Assembly (NCBI GenBank): GCA_000940995.1
Contig: CP005973.1
Coordinates: forward strand, 1,178,001 to 1,242,000
DNA from: Photobacterium gaetbulicola Gung47
GTDB taxonomy: Bacteria > Pseudomonadota > Gammaproteobacteria > Enterobacterales > Vibrionaceae
DNA: 64,000 nt
Direction: 5' to 3'
The notes under the pieces are model-generated. The model was not told the DNA's origin. It searched no databases and saw nothing but the letters and a program-made list of their open reading frames with translations. Position 1 is the first letter of the stretch. Every line of letters begins with the position of its first letter. Position numbers and translations under genes: made by a program. Below, piece by piece: positions 15,805 through 24,006 of this stretch.

Positions 15805-16458
15805 TTAACGCGGCTTGGCAAACACCTGCGTCCAGTAAATCCCGTATTGAGTATCTGGGTTTTCAACAAATGCTGCGCCCATCTCAGTGACATTGCCGTT
15901 CATGATGTTTTTACAGTGGCCTTCACTCTTCATCCAGGCTGCCATAACAGCATCAATACCTTTCTGGCCAGCCGCTACATTCTCTGCCCAAGTGCTCCAC
16001 GAATAGCCTGTCGCATTGATTCGGTCTTCAGGAGAGCTTCCATCTGAACCTGTATGGCTCATAAAGCCATTATTCGCCATATCGCTGGAATGGCGTATCG
16101 CCGCCGACTCCAAGTCATAATCCCATTCTAGGGCTGGAACGGCAGGCATAGTTGTAGAGCCGCACACTTGTGATTGTGAGCGCGCTTGGTTAACCGCATA
16201 AAGCATCTGCTCGGCAAACGTATCACCCGGGCTTGGGTCTGTATTACCCTCGTCACCACCGCCGGTGTTATCATCGCCGCCACTACCGGCATTGTTATCG
16301 TCACCAGGACTTGTGCCGGAGTCATCACCACCACTTTCAGGCAAATGAGACGGGGTACCAGGGTTATCACTATCAGAAGATGCAGAAGAGCTCGAACCAC
16401 CAGAACCACATCCCACTAATAACAATGATGACAAAACGAATAAGGGTAAAACTTTCAT
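15805..16458 (-). CDS. CAP-domain (SCP-like) lipoprotein
   Basis: The start is set at ATG 16458 (217 residues) because it gives a clean lipoprotein signal, MKVLPLFVLSSLLLVGC, with lipobox cysteine C17, and an AAGG ribosome site. Upstream in-frame ATGs lack both. After C17 comes a low-complexity linker of about 70 residues rich in Gly, Ser, Asp, Asn and Thr, then a CAP domain (from about FAEQMLYAVNQARSQ) with the conserved FMSHTGSDG, WAENVAAG and GHCKNIM segments. It is a secreted, membrane-tethered protein of the bacterial YkwD type. Function is unknown; CAP domains bind lipids or peptides in other organisms. Confidence 0.85.
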   Translation of the reverse strand: MKVLPLFVLSSLLLVGCGSGGSSSSASSDSDNPGTPSHLPESGGDDSGTSPGDDNNAGSGGDDNTGGGDEGNTDPSPGDTFAEQMLYAVNQARSQSQVCGSTTMPAVPALEWDYDLESAAIRHSSDMANNGFMSHTGSDGSSPEDRINATGYSWSTWAENVAAGQKGIDAVMAAWMKSEGHCKNIMNGNVTEMGAAFVENPDTQYGIYWTQVFAKPR

Positions 16459-16906
16459 AACATACCTTGTTTGCATTTGATATGTTTTATTAGGCACAAT
16501 AATAACAATATAAGGATAGTATTTATTTAGCCTAATAAAACACAATAAATAATTTTGCTACTCACTTTTTACGAAACACACTATACTTAATCCTTCCTTA
16601 ACCATTCAATATGCAACGGTGATATTCTCACCAACCTGACAAACAATTAACAATCAGCCGTCGTGTCTTCATTGATAAAATCAAGAGTAAGATTTTGAAT
16701 TAAAATAACTTAAATGAATGGTGATACCATGTTGGCCAATGCAAGACTAAACAAACCAAACTGTCCAGCATTCCATTCAAAATGAGGATGAAAAACAGAA
16801 ATAACAAGGTAAAATAAAAATCAAAGACATAAAAACAATAATAAAAAAAGCATATATATATACATTAGCACTTAATCAATTTTTATATTGTCCGACTCAC
16901 AAATAA
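16459..16906. other. AT-rich intergenic stretch without a gene
   Basis: About 450 bases between the CAP lipoprotein start and the modC terminator. It is very AT-rich, including an alternating TATATATATA-like run near 16853-16862. No frame with a ribosome site was found. The part next to 16458 must hold the promoter of the CAP gene, but no convincing -35/-10 pair stands out. Confidence 0.5.
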
Positions 16907-16934
16907 AAAAGTACCAATATTAATCGGTACTTTT
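16907..16934 (-). terminator. Terminator after modC
   Basis: AAAAGTACC (16907-16915) pairs with GGTACTTTT (16926-16934) around an AT-rich loop of ten bases that can partly pair itself. It lies 25 bases after the modC stop codon and closes the modABC transcript. Confidence 0.7.
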
Positions 16935-16959
16935 CAAATACACGCCAACATGAAGGTGG

Positions 16960-18045
16960 CTACATGGACGCCAAGTCTTCCTGCGTGACACTCACCCCTT
17001 TAATTTGGGCAAAAACTTTGTCTCCAACCGACAAATGCAGCTCATCTGCGGCCCACTTGGTGATATTGGCCCACAATTGTGCCTCCCCGACCCGCAGGCG
17101 CACCTCAACACGCTCTTGTTCATCAACCGGATGAATTTTATCTATCTTTGCTGCGAGAATATTCCGAATGCTGGTTTGCTCAGGTTTAGCCTTGGTCAGC
17201 GACACATCATTCGAATGAACACGAACCCTAACCCACTCTCCCCTAACACTTTGCAACCGGTTAACCCATAAATAAGCATCATGGTTGAGCATTACCTGGG
17301 TAAGACCATAGTGCGGGTGGTGATGGTTAATGCGAGCACTCAACAGCGAACTCTGCTCTTTGGCCGGTAGCCAAGGCCGCATTTCAGGAGAGCCCCAAAC
17401 ACTGTTGATATGGCCAGAGACCACAACCTTCCCATGATGAATCATCGCCATATGATCGGCCAGACGAAGAATTTCGTCCAAGCTATGGGTGACGTAGACA
17501 ATCGGGATTTTAACCTCTTTGGCCAGCCGCTCCAGATAAGGCATTAGCTCTTGCTTGCGGGGTAGATCAAGTGATGCCAAGGGTTCATCCATCAGCAACA
17601 GTGATGGATTGGACAGCAGCGCGCGGCCTATTGCCACGCGCTGCTTCTCACCACCAGACAAAGAGGCGGGATAGCGCTTTAATAAGTGCTCGATACCCAG
17701 CAGGTGTGTAACGGAATGAAACTGATCGGACTTTTCACTTTTGCAGCCGTAAAGCAAATTCCCCTCAACGGTATAGTGTGGGAACAGTCTGGCATCTTGG
17801 AATACGTAACCGATCCGGCGCTTCTCGGGCGGCAGGTTAATGCCTGCTTGCTGGCTATACAGGACGTGCTGACCGAGTGAAATCGAACCGGAATCGGGCT
17901 TCGACAAGCCGCTAAGCACGTTGATCAAGGAGGTTTTGCCTGCTCCCGAGCGACCGAAGATAGCCGTGATCCCCTGCATGGGTAACTCAAGCTTGATATC
18001 CATATCCAGCTCACCCAGCTTTTGCTTCACATCAATAACGATCAT
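16960..18045 (-). CDS. modC: Molybdate ABC transporter ATP-binding protein
   Basis: The ATPase of the molybdate importer. Walker A GRSGAGKT is at 31-38, the ABC signature LSGGEKQR at 129-136 and Walker B LLLMDEP at 149-155, followed by the H-loop VTHS. The C-terminal third (about 285-355) is the TOBE/Mop-like oxyanion-binding domain typical of ModC. The length of 361 fits (E. coli 352). Its start overlaps the end of modB by 4 bases, so the two are translationally coupled. Confidence 0.96.
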   Translation of the reverse strand: MIVIDVKQKLGELDMDIKLELPMQGITAIFGRSGAGKTSLINVLSGLSKPDSGSISLGQHVLYSQQAGINLPPEKRRIGYVFQDARLFPHYTVEGNLLYGCKSEKSDQFHSVTHLLGIEHLLKRYPASLSGGEKQRVAIGRALLSNPSLLLMDEPLASLDLPRKQELMPYLERLAKEVKIPIVYVTHSLDEILRLADHMAMIHHGKVVVSGHINSVWGSPEMRPWLPAKEQSSLLSARINHHHPHYGLTQVMLNHDAYLWVNRLQSVRGEWVRVRVHSNDVSLTKAKPEQTSIRNILAAKIDKIHPVDEQERVEVRLRVGEAQLWANITKWAADELHLSVGDKVFAQIKGVSVTQEDLASM

Positions 18046-18734
18046 CTGGCCTCCAAACGGTGCCTAGCCACACGCGACAGCCATTCCGACGCCAGTATTG
18101 ATGCTAGCGCAATAACAATCGCGATCACACAGAGCCTAGCTGCTTGCTCCTCGGCCCCCGGGGTTTCGATAAAGGAATACATCGCCAGCGGGATGGTTTG
18201 GGTCTCCCCCGGAATATTGGACACAAAGGTAATGGTCGCGCCAAATTCGCCCAAGGCACGGGCAAAGGCCAAAATGGCCCCTGTCAGTATCCCTGGTAAA
18301 GTAAGCGGCAGTGTAATCGTGAAAAACACTTTTAGCGGACTGGCGCCCAAAGTTCGCGCCGCCTGCTCCAGTTTGTGATCAACGCCTTCGAGTGCCAACC
18401 GGATAGAGCGAACCATCAATGGGAAAGAGACCACCGCAACAGCGAGTACGGCCCCGCGCCAGCTGAAGCTAAATGTTAGGCCGAACCACTCATAAAGCAC
18501 TTTTCCAATAATACCCTGACGTCCCATAACCACCAGTAGCAAATAGCCAATAACCACCGGAGGAAGTACCAAAGGTAAGTGCACTAGGCCATCGAGCAAT
18601 GACTTTCCCACAAATTGGCAGCGGGCGAGCAACCAAGCGCAAACAACACCAAAAGGCAAACTTACAACAACAGCAACGCTGGCGATTTTCAAGCTCAGCA
18701 ATAACGCTTGCACTTCATACTCTGTCAGCATCAC
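18042..18734 (-). CDS. modB: Molybdate ABC transporter permease
   Basis: A 230-residue inner membrane permease with about five spans. The EAA-type loop (EQAARTLGASPLKVFFTITLP) docks on ModC. The GTG at 18734 was chosen because MMLTEYE then aligns with E. coli MILTDPE; the adjacent ATG at 18731 is the alternative. Either start overlaps the modA stop (GTGA or TGATG). It passes molybdate delivered by ModA through the membrane. Confidence 0.95.
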   Translation of the reverse strand: MMLTEYEVQALLLSLKIASVAVVVSLPFGVVCAWLLARCQFVGKSLLDGLVHLPLVLPPVVIGYLLLVVMGRQGIIGKVLYEWFGLTFSFSWRGAVLAVAVVSFPLMVRSIRLALEGVDHKLEQAARTLGASPLKVFFTITLPLTLPGILTGAILAFARALGEFGATITFVSNIPGETQTIPLAMYSFIETPGAEEQAARLCVIAIVIALASILASEWLSRVARHRLEAR

Positions 18735-19507
18735 TTAACGTCCCCGAATCCGTATTCGGTGAAAATTGCCGCCGCCTCTTCTGAATTGAGAAAATCATAA
18801 AAGCCTTGTGTACTCTTATTTTGACGCCCTTTCACCATAGCAACCGGATAACGGATAGCTGTATGACTATCAGCAGGGAATTCGCTGACAATTTTCACTC
18901 GGTTGGAAACCAGTGCATCTGTTTTGTATACCACACCCAGTAAGGCTTCTTGCCTTTCTACCAGCAACAATGCACCTCTGACATTATTGGCCCTAGCCAG
19001 CAGGCGCTGAGCTTGCTGCCATAATCCAATATTCTGCAAGGCTTCTTTGGTATAGATCCCTGCAGGTACATGGTTCGGATCACCTACTGCCAGACGGGTA
19101 CCATCTAAGGCTTTTGTAAGATCGAGCGAAGCACTCAACGTAACCTGCTGCTGAGGGTAATCGTTGGGGGCAACTAACACCAAGCTATTGTGCAATAGCG
19201 GTTTTCTGGTCGAGTCTTCTATCGCACCTTGCTCTGACAAGTAGTCCATCCACTTCTCATTGGCCGAGACATAGATATCGGCTGGTGCGCCTTGTGCAAT
19301 CTGACGAGCCAACGCCGAGGACGATGCGTAAGAAACCACTGGTTTTTCACCCGTTGTTTGCTCATAGGCTGATACGACATCGTTCATCGCATTGGTCAGC
19401 GACGAGGCGGCAAACACGGTAACCTTCTCGGCGGCAATAGTTGAAAACGGCATAACAGGCATAGCTGACATAACGATAGCAGCTACAGTCCCCTTCCAGC
19501 ACTTCAT
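18731..19507 (-). CDS. modA: Molybdate-binding periplasmic protein
   Basis: The 258-residue solute-binding protein has a signal peptide (to about AAEK, residue 26). VFAASSLTNAMNDV near residue 31 is the ModA molybdate-site motif and YASSSALARQIAQGAPADIY the second ligand loop. It is the first gene of modABC; a perfect ModE palindrome lies 27-50 bases upstream of its start, so expression should fall when molybdate is abundant. Confidence 0.96.
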   Translation of the reverse strand: MKCWKGTVAAIVMSAMPVMPFSTIAAEKVTVFAASSLTNAMNDVVSAYEQTTGEKPVVSYASSSALARQIAQGAPADIYVSANEKWMDYLSEQGAIEDSTRKPLLHNSLVLVAPNDYPQQQVTLSASLDLTKALDGTRLAVGDPNHVPAGIYTKEALQNIGLWQQAQRLLARANNVRGALLLVERQEALLGVVYKTDALVSNRVKIVSEFPADSHTAIRYPVAMVKGRQNKSTQGFYDFLNSEEAAAIFTEYGFGDVK

Positions 19508-19533
19508 CTTGGTGATCCTAAGAGCAAAAACAC

Positions 19534-19557
19534 CGTTATATACTAAAGTATATAACG
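19534..19557. promoter_or_regulatory. ModE operator upstream of modA
   Basis: CGTTATATA (19534-19542) and TATATAACG (19549-19557) form a perfect 9-bp palindrome with a 6-base spacer, matching the E. coli ModE site pattern (CGnTATATA and its complement). It lies directly in front of modA, where ModE-molybdate would repress transcription. Confidence 0.85.
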
Positions 19558-20112
19558 CTAAAGCTAAATACCCAGATGGGGATAGAAGATTTTGGGAAAG
19601 AAGGTAATAAACCGGAAATGCCCAAAGAAAGCCGGAAAGACTTCTAGATAGCTGAGCAGCATAATGGGAATTTTACTTGTTCCTAATCATAAACTTAAGG
19701 GTCTAGCGGTCTAAAGACTTCATGGTTATATCAAACGGGCTTTTTCAAAAACAGGGGATTTAGGCTTCGGTGGTGGTAAATGATAAAAATGAGAGAAAAA
19801 TCCATGTTACGCTGTCACTAGGGCTTATGCACTGTTTCAAAAAGTTGAAAAGCTAGAGTTACGCCCTTCAACGTAACTCTGATTTGGACAAAACTGAGTT
19901 ACAGTTATTTCTAATTTAGCAAGCTCTTAATTAACTTTATTATTCCAAGCCCCTAGTTTCTTGGAAAACACATTATTCTCTGCATTATTTACCTTTACTG
20001 CACTTATTTTTATAAGATAGTAATAAATCATGACCAAAGTAGGTAGTTTAGAGCTAAAAAAAATATAGAGTTATTTGAACTTAAGGTATAGCCATATTTA
20101 TAATAAGTAAAA
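19558..20112. other. Gene-free AT-rich region between mod and chaperone genes
   Basis: About 555 bases with no frame of useful length or ribosome site. It contains a 9-bp inverted repeat, AGAGTTACG (19855-19863) and CGTAACTCT (19872-19880), with an 8-base spacer; GAGTTAC occurs again near 19901. It has no T run. This stretch marks the passage from core mod genes to the accessory chaperone block. Confidence 0.45.
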
Positions 20113-20469
20113 TTAAGCGATATTAAAATTTGCCCATAAAGTTCTTATGTAAAGTCTCAGCTCTTCAGAGGCTAGTGCAGTTACCTGAACCGTACAATGC
20201 AGATCATCATTTTCTCCGGAAATTAAAATCCATTCTTCATCTTTTACTGATTCTAATCTATGCCCTAATAAAGCAGTCAAGGAATCCGATGAATTTGTAA
20301 TATGCGCAACTGCTCCATATTGACCAAAATCTACATCCTGCAAATTATCATGTCGAACATCAACATAAAAGTCACAACTATTGAATAGACGAATGAAACC
20401 TTCAACATTTGTACTCGTCTCACAAATCAGCAAGACATTATTTAAAGACTTACTTATTTTTTTAGCCAT
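20113..20469 (-). CDS. Uncharacterised 118-aa cytoplasmic protein of the chaperone operon
   Basis: No family was recognised. The protein is soluble, acidic and has no signal peptide. The alternation NNVLLICETSTNVEGFIRLF, FYVDVRHDNLQDVDF, GAVAHIT and EWILISGE looks like alternating strands and helices of a small alpha/beta protein, loosely like a receiver domain that has lost its aspartates. The ATG at 20469 has a strong ribosome site (GGAAGGGGG). It follows the PDZ gene by 18 bases and is the last gene of the chaperone operon. A partner or regulator of the chaperones is possible but only inferred from position. Confidence 0.55.
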   Translation of the reverse strand: MAKKISKSLNNVLLICETSTNVEGFIRLFNSCDFYVDVRHDNLQDVDFGQYGAVAHITNSSDSLTALLGHRLESVKDEEWILISGENDDLHCTVQVTALASEELRLYIRTLWANFNIA

Positions 20470-20487
20470 GTTACCCCCTTCCAGTTT

Positions 20488-20889
20488 TTATTGAAGGACT
20501 ATAAATTGTAGCCTTCCCCCTCTAAACACATTCATTGATACGCTATCTTTGCCAGTTATAAATGATTCAAGAGAACGGATATCGTTAACCTTTTTCCTGT
20601 TTACTGTGAAGATAATATCGCCTTGACGTATTCCACTGAATGCAGCCTTTGAGTTTGGAGCAACACCCAAAACTCTGATGCCAGCTTCGTTAATAGTATT
20701 TTCTAGCTGTATACCGTCAAGTAACGCCGGTGCTATATCAGGGCAAATGACAGCGCTGTTATAATCTCCTCTCAATATATTTTCATACACTTTTTTTTCA
20801 TCAGTAATCACATCGGGCAAAGTGGCATGAACCGAACCGCAAAAAAATAATAAAAGAAAAAGAGTGATATGAATCAGTCTTATTAACAT
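20488..20889 (-). CDS. Periplasmic PDZ-domain protein without protease domain
   Basis: The 133 residues comprise a signal peptide (LIRLIHITLFLLLFFCGSVHA, cut near residue 22), a short linker and one PDZ domain (about 66-133), with GVAPNSKAAFSGIRQGDIIF as the carboxylate loop and first strand pair. It resembles the second PDZ of DegQ/DegP proteases, but the trypsin-like catalytic part is absent. It would bind exposed C-termini of unfolded envelope proteins or modulate DegP-type proteases. It lies 65 bases after the Hsp20 gene, with a hairpin between. A PDZ-only secreted protein in a chaperone operon is unusual. Confidence 0.7.
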   Translation of the reverse strand: MLIRLIHITLFLLLFFCGSVHATLPDVITDEKKVYENILRGDYNSAVICPDIAPALLDGIQLENTINEAGIRVLGVAPNSKAAFSGIRQGDIIFTVNRKKVNDIRSLESFITGKDSVSMNVFRGGRLQFIVLQ

Positions 20890-20924
20890 AATGGCATTTA
20901 CCTTGGTAACAATAAACTCTAAGA

Positions 20925-20946
20925 GGAGGCAGCCTTAGCCGCCTCC
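20925..20946 (-). repeat. Intercistronic hairpin after hsp20
   Basis: GGAGGC (20925-20930) pairs with GCCTCC (20941-20946), with further partial pairing inside. It lies 9 bases after the Hsp20 stop codon. No T run follows on the transcript, so it probably protects or processes the mRNA, or acts as a weak attenuator. Confidence 0.5.
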
Positions 20947-20954
20947 AGTTGTAT

Positions 20955-21572
20955 TTATGATGAGATGGAAATGCGTTTTACCTCATCCTGTGGTAGTGCT
21001 TTTCTCGGAATCTTAATAATCAATAAACCATTTTTCATATTCGCGGATATAGCTTCTTTGTCAGCATCATCAGGCAAGGATAAGGTACGTTGAAAAGTCC
21101 CCACGTTTCGCTCCACGCGATAGTATTGCTTACCCTTGGTTTCCTTTTCCTCCTGCTTTTGGCCTTTCACCACAAGCGTATTGGTATTCAGCTCTATCTG
21201 AATGTCGCCTTCTGAAAGACCAGGTAATTCAACGGAAATTTCATATTCTTTTTCACTTCCCGACACATCCAGCTTTGCACGAATGGTATCTAATGAGTGC
21301 CCACCAACCAAGCTCTGTTCAAACAGTGAGTTGGGGCGAGTTAGTCGCGATGTGCCCGGCATTCCAAATGAGTGCCACACATCATCAAACAAACGGTCCA
21401 TTTCCTGATGTAGCTGTAACAACGAACCTACAGCACTTTGCTGAGGTGATGTGATAGTGGTAGTTCCTTGGCTAACATCAGAAGAAGCTTCACTTTTTGA
21501 AACTGGGATCTGATTAGTTGAGCTCTCTTCATGTTTAAACCAATTCCAGGGTTTTAGCTTTTCAATGTTCAT
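20955..21572 (-). CDS. Small heat-shock protein (Hsp20, class with long N-terminus)
   Basis: A 205-residue ATP-independent holdase. An N-terminal region of about 95 residues (with GSLLQLHQEMDRLFDDVW) precedes an alpha-crystallin domain from about LDVSGSEKEYEISVELPG to the GLLIIKIPR motif (the A-x-x-x-n-GvL signature is SANMKNGLLIIKIPR). The C-terminal tail is short and keeps an I-S-I triad instead of I-x-I/V followed by a long extension. It resembles the environmental HSP20 type (Hsp18-like), not IbpA. The ATG at 21572 follows GGGGGG. It is the fourth gene of the chaperone block. Confidence 0.9.
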   Translation of the reverse strand: MNIEKLKPWNWFKHEESSTNQIPVSKSEASSDVSQGTTTITSPQQSAVGSLLQLHQEMDRLFDDVWHSFGMPGTSRLTRPNSLFEQSLVGGHSLDTIRAKLDVSGSEKEYEISVELPGLSEGDIQIELNTNTLVVKGQKQEEKETKGKQYYRVERNVGTFQRTLSLPDDADKEAISANMKNGLLIIKIPRKALPQDEVKRISISS

Positions 21573-21616
21573 GAAATCCCCCCATATTCAGGTTAATATT
21601 AATTAACAGTAAAAGT

Positions 21617-21640
21617 GAGGGTGCTGCTATTCGCACCCTC
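21617..21640 (-). terminator. Hairpin with T-rich tail between the two hsp20 genes
   Basis: GAGGGTGC (21617-21624) pairs with GCACCCTC (21633-21640) around an 8-base loop. In the minus direction it is followed by ACTTTTACTG. It sits 8 bases after the IbpA-like gene and could terminate part of the transcripts, lowering output of the downstream genes. Confidence 0.6.
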
Positions 21641-21648
21641 CATGCTAA

Positions 21649-22128
21649 TTAGGCAACTTCACCTTCTTTGGTTCGCTTTTCTTCAGCTTTATGTTCTAAT
21701 ACTTTTCCATTGTTGTTAATGGAAATGGATTTAGGTTTCATCGCTTCAGGAATTTCTTTTACCAAAGTAATGGTCAACAAACCGTTAAAAAGGTCGGCAT
21801 CGATAACTTCAACATAGTCAGCTAAATTAAATTTACGTTCGAATGTACGATTAGCTATACCCTGATAGAGATATTTCCGCTCTTCGTCAGAGTTTTTATG
21901 TCCACGCACAGTCAACACGCCCTTTTCTACCTGTATATCGAGCTCTTCCTGAACAAATCCGGCTACAGCCAGACTAATGGCATAGCGGTTATCACTCAGA
22001 ACTTCGATATTGTATGGGGGGTAACCGTTCACAGCATTTTCACTGGTTAACGCATGGTCAATTAATGATGCTAGACGGTCAAAACCAATACTATTGCGAT
22101 ATAGTGGAGATAGGTCAATTGAGTTCAT
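21649..22128 (-). CDS. IbpA-like small heat-shock protein
   Basis: The start is ATG 22128 (159 residues), because GGAGG lies 7 bases upstream and the product then begins MNSIDLSPLYRNSIGFDRL, very close to IbpA/IbpB of enterobacteria. The alpha-crystallin domain covers about 37-125, with the NGLLTITLVKEIPEAMKP end typical of IbpA and a C-terminal I-S-I motif. It binds aggregates in the cytoplasm and hands them to DnaK/ClpB. The leader carries a sigma-70-like promoter and a candidate RNA thermometer. This is probably an extra copy in addition to a core ibpA. Confidence 0.92.
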   Translation of the reverse strand: MNSIDLSPLYRNSIGFDRLASLIDHALTSENAVNGYPPYNIEVLSDNRYAISLAVAGFVQEELDIQVEKGVLTVRGHKNSDEERKYLYQGIANRTFERKFNLADYVEVIDADLFNGLLTITLVKEIPEAMKPKSISINNNGKVLEHKAEEKRTKEGEVA

Positions 22129-22204
22129 AATATATCCTCCATAAGAAGCAACATAAAATAAAAACAATTTGTGAAAAAATGGTTTCTAATCAGACAACCA
22201 TTTC
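22129..22204 (-). promoter_or_regulatory. Leader of the ibpA-like gene, possible RNA thermometer
   Basis: On the mRNA the end of the leader reads UUGC-UUCUU-AUG-GAGGA. UUCUU can pair with GAGGA of the Shine-Dalgarno through three canonical and two G-U pairs, and UUGCU just upstream resembles the conserved ROSE-element motif. A second hairpin upstream pairs 22171-22175 with 22202-22206 and 22179-22184 with 22196-22201. Weak pairing of the ribosome site is what heat-opened leaders of ibpA genes show. This is inferred from sequence only. Confidence 0.45.
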
Positions 22205-22210
22205 ACTCTT

Positions 22211-22239
22211 TTTATAGTATTAAAGAACACAAAGATCAA
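22211..22239 (-). promoter_or_regulatory. Putative promoter of the hsp20 genes
   Basis: On the minus strand TTGATC (22234-22239) and TATAAA (22211-22216) are 17 bases apart, a good sigma-70 arrangement. Transcription would start near 22204 and give a leader of about 75 bases. It lies downstream of the hairpin that follows groEL, so the hsp20 genes may be expressed separately from groESL. Confidence 0.5.
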
Positions 22240-22334
22240 CTGAATTAATATAAAATATTTTTATTAAATGATTATTGAAATATTCCATTTTTATATATTC
22301 ATTCTAAAACTCTATGGCTAAATACTAGGTTGAT

Positions 22335-22362
22335 ATAAGCGGGTAATCAATTACCCGCTTAT
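22335..22362 (-). terminator. Hairpin after groEL
   Basis: ATAAGCGGGTAA (22335-22346) is the exact reverse complement of TTACCCGCTTAT (22351-22362), a 12-bp stem with a 4-base loop, 13 bases after the groEL stop codon. The following sequence is only moderately T-rich (ATCAACC), so termination may be partial. Confidence 0.6.
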
Positions 22363-22375
22363 GCCTTTATAAGAG

Positions 22376-23974
22376 TTAGTCGGTGAACTCCTTCTCTTTA
22401 ACGTGCTCTGAAATCATTGCTTCAGTCGTTATCATTAAGCCAGCAATAGATGCAGCAAACTGAAGCGCCGAGCGGGTCACTTTGGTTGGGTCGAGAATAC
22501 CCATATCAATCATATTCCCGTACTCACCCGTTGCAGCATTAAAGCCATAGTAGGCATCGCCAGTTCTTACGGCATTTGCTACCACAGAGGCCTCACCGCC
22601 AGCATTGGTCACAATTTGTCTAAGTGGCTCTTCCATAGCCCGTAAGGCAACACGGATACCCACATTTTGGTCGTCATTGTCACCTTTAAGGTCTCCTAAT
22701 TCATAGCCGATCTTAGCCAGAGCAACACCACCGCCTGCGACGATACCTTCTTCTACGGCAGCACGGGTTGCGTGCAGAGCATCATCAACACGATCTTTCT
22801 TCTCTTTCATCTCAACTTCTGTCGCTGCACCGATTTTTATCACGGCCACGCCGCCAGCAAGTTTGGCAATACGCTGTTGAAGTTTCTCTTTGTCGTATTG
22901 AGATGTTGTGGTTTCAATATGCTTCTCTATAGATACAACACGATCTTTTATTACGTCTTCTTTTGCAACACCGCCCACGATGGTGGTTGCGTCCTTAGTA
23001 ATCGTGACTTTCTTCGCACTACCCAGCTGCTCCAATGTAACTTTTTCAAGTTCAAGACCAAGGTCTTCAGAAATGAGCGTCCCATCTGTCAGTACCGCGA
23101 TGTCTTCCATCATTGCTTTTCGGTTATCACCAAAGCCGGGCGCTTTCACTGCCGACGCTCGAACAATTCCACGCATATTATTCACTACCAGTGTGGCGAG
23201 CGCTTCTCCTTCGATATCTTCGGCAATGATAAGTAGTGAACGAGATTGCTGCGCAACACTTTCAAGTACTGGGAGTAGTTCTCTGATATTACTGACTTTT
23301 TTGTCTACTAGAAGAATATAGGGGTTATCTAGCTCTACCGTGCCAGCCTCCTGGTTAGTAATAAAATAAGGGGACAGATAACCTCGGTCGAATTGCATAC
23401 CCTCGACAACAGCAAGTTCGTTGATAAGGCCTTGACCTTCTTCTACCGTAATAACACCATTGCGACCGACTTTATCCATTGCTTCAGCAATGATTTCACC
23501 GATATCTCTATCACTGTTAGCAGAAATGCTACCTACCTGAGTGATGGATCCTTTGTCGCTGCATGGCTGAGATATCTCTCGTAACTTCTCTACCGCGGCC
23601 TCCGTGGCTCTATCAATACCACGTTTGAGATCCATTGGATTCATTCCCGCGGCGACCGCTTTCAATCCTTCGTTAATTAATGATTGAGCCAATACGGTTG
23701 CCGTTGTGGTACCGTCACCAGCCTCATCGTTGGCCTTTGATGCAACCTGTTTTACCATTTGTGCACCCATGTTTTCGAACTTATCTTCTAGCTCGATCTC
23801 TTTTGCCACGGATACACCATCTTTGGTGATAGCAGGGGCACCAAAAGATTTGTCCAAGACCACATTCCGCCCTTTAGGGCCCAGAGTGACCTTAACCGCA
23901 TCGGCCAGTAAATTCACACCTTTAAGCATCTTTTGACGCGATTCATCAGCAAATAAAACATCTTTTGCAGTCAT
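22376..23974 (-). CDS. groEL: Chaperonin GroEL, paralogue without GGM tail
   Basis: The 532-residue chaperonin keeps the ATPase residues D52 (TKDGVSVA), D87 (AGDGTTTATVLA) and the aspartate of RVDDALHATR equivalent to E. coli D398. It ends at MISEHVKEKEFTD and so lacks the Gly-Gly-Met tail of housekeeping GroEL. This and the company of hsp20 genes indicate a second, accessory copy. The ATG at 23974 follows GGGGAGA. It lies 32 bases after groES and assembles with it into the folding cage in the cytoplasm. Cargo may be specialised; that is inference. Confidence 0.95.
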   Translation of the reverse strand: MTAKDVLFADESRQKMLKGVNLLADAVKVTLGPKGRNVVLDKSFGAPAITKDGVSVAKEIELEDKFENMGAQMVKQVASKANDEAGDGTTTATVLAQSLINEGLKAVAAGMNPMDLKRGIDRATEAAVEKLREISQPCSDKGSITQVGSISANSDRDIGEIIAEAMDKVGRNGVITVEEGQGLINELAVVEGMQFDRGYLSPYFITNQEAGTVELDNPYILLVDKKVSNIRELLPVLESVAQQSRSLLIIAEDIEGEALATLVVNNMRGIVRASAVKAPGFGDNRKAMMEDIAVLTDGTLISEDLGLELEKVTLEQLGSAKKVTITKDATTIVGGVAKEDVIKDRVVSIEKHIETTTSQYDKEKLQQRIAKLAGGVAVIKIGAATEVEMKEKKDRVDDALHATRAAVEEGIVAGGGVALAKIGYELGDLKGDNDDQNVGIRVALRAMEEPLRQIVTNAGGEASVVANAVRTGDAYYGFNAATGEYGNMIDMGILDPTKVTRSALQFAASIAGLMITTEAMISEHVKEKEFTD

Positions 23975-24006
23975 GATTATCTCCCCAAAAAATAAATAAA
24001 AATCAA

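Noticed and set aside
22335..22362. CIRCE (HrcA) element near groEL
   Set aside because: The 12-bp hairpin lies after groEL, not before groES, and its sequence does not resemble TTAGCACTC-N9-GAGTGCTAA; the promoter is of RpoH type.
22772..23321. 154-aa and 137-aa plus-strand ORFs
   Set aside because: Both are antisense to groEL; no ribosome site or family pattern.
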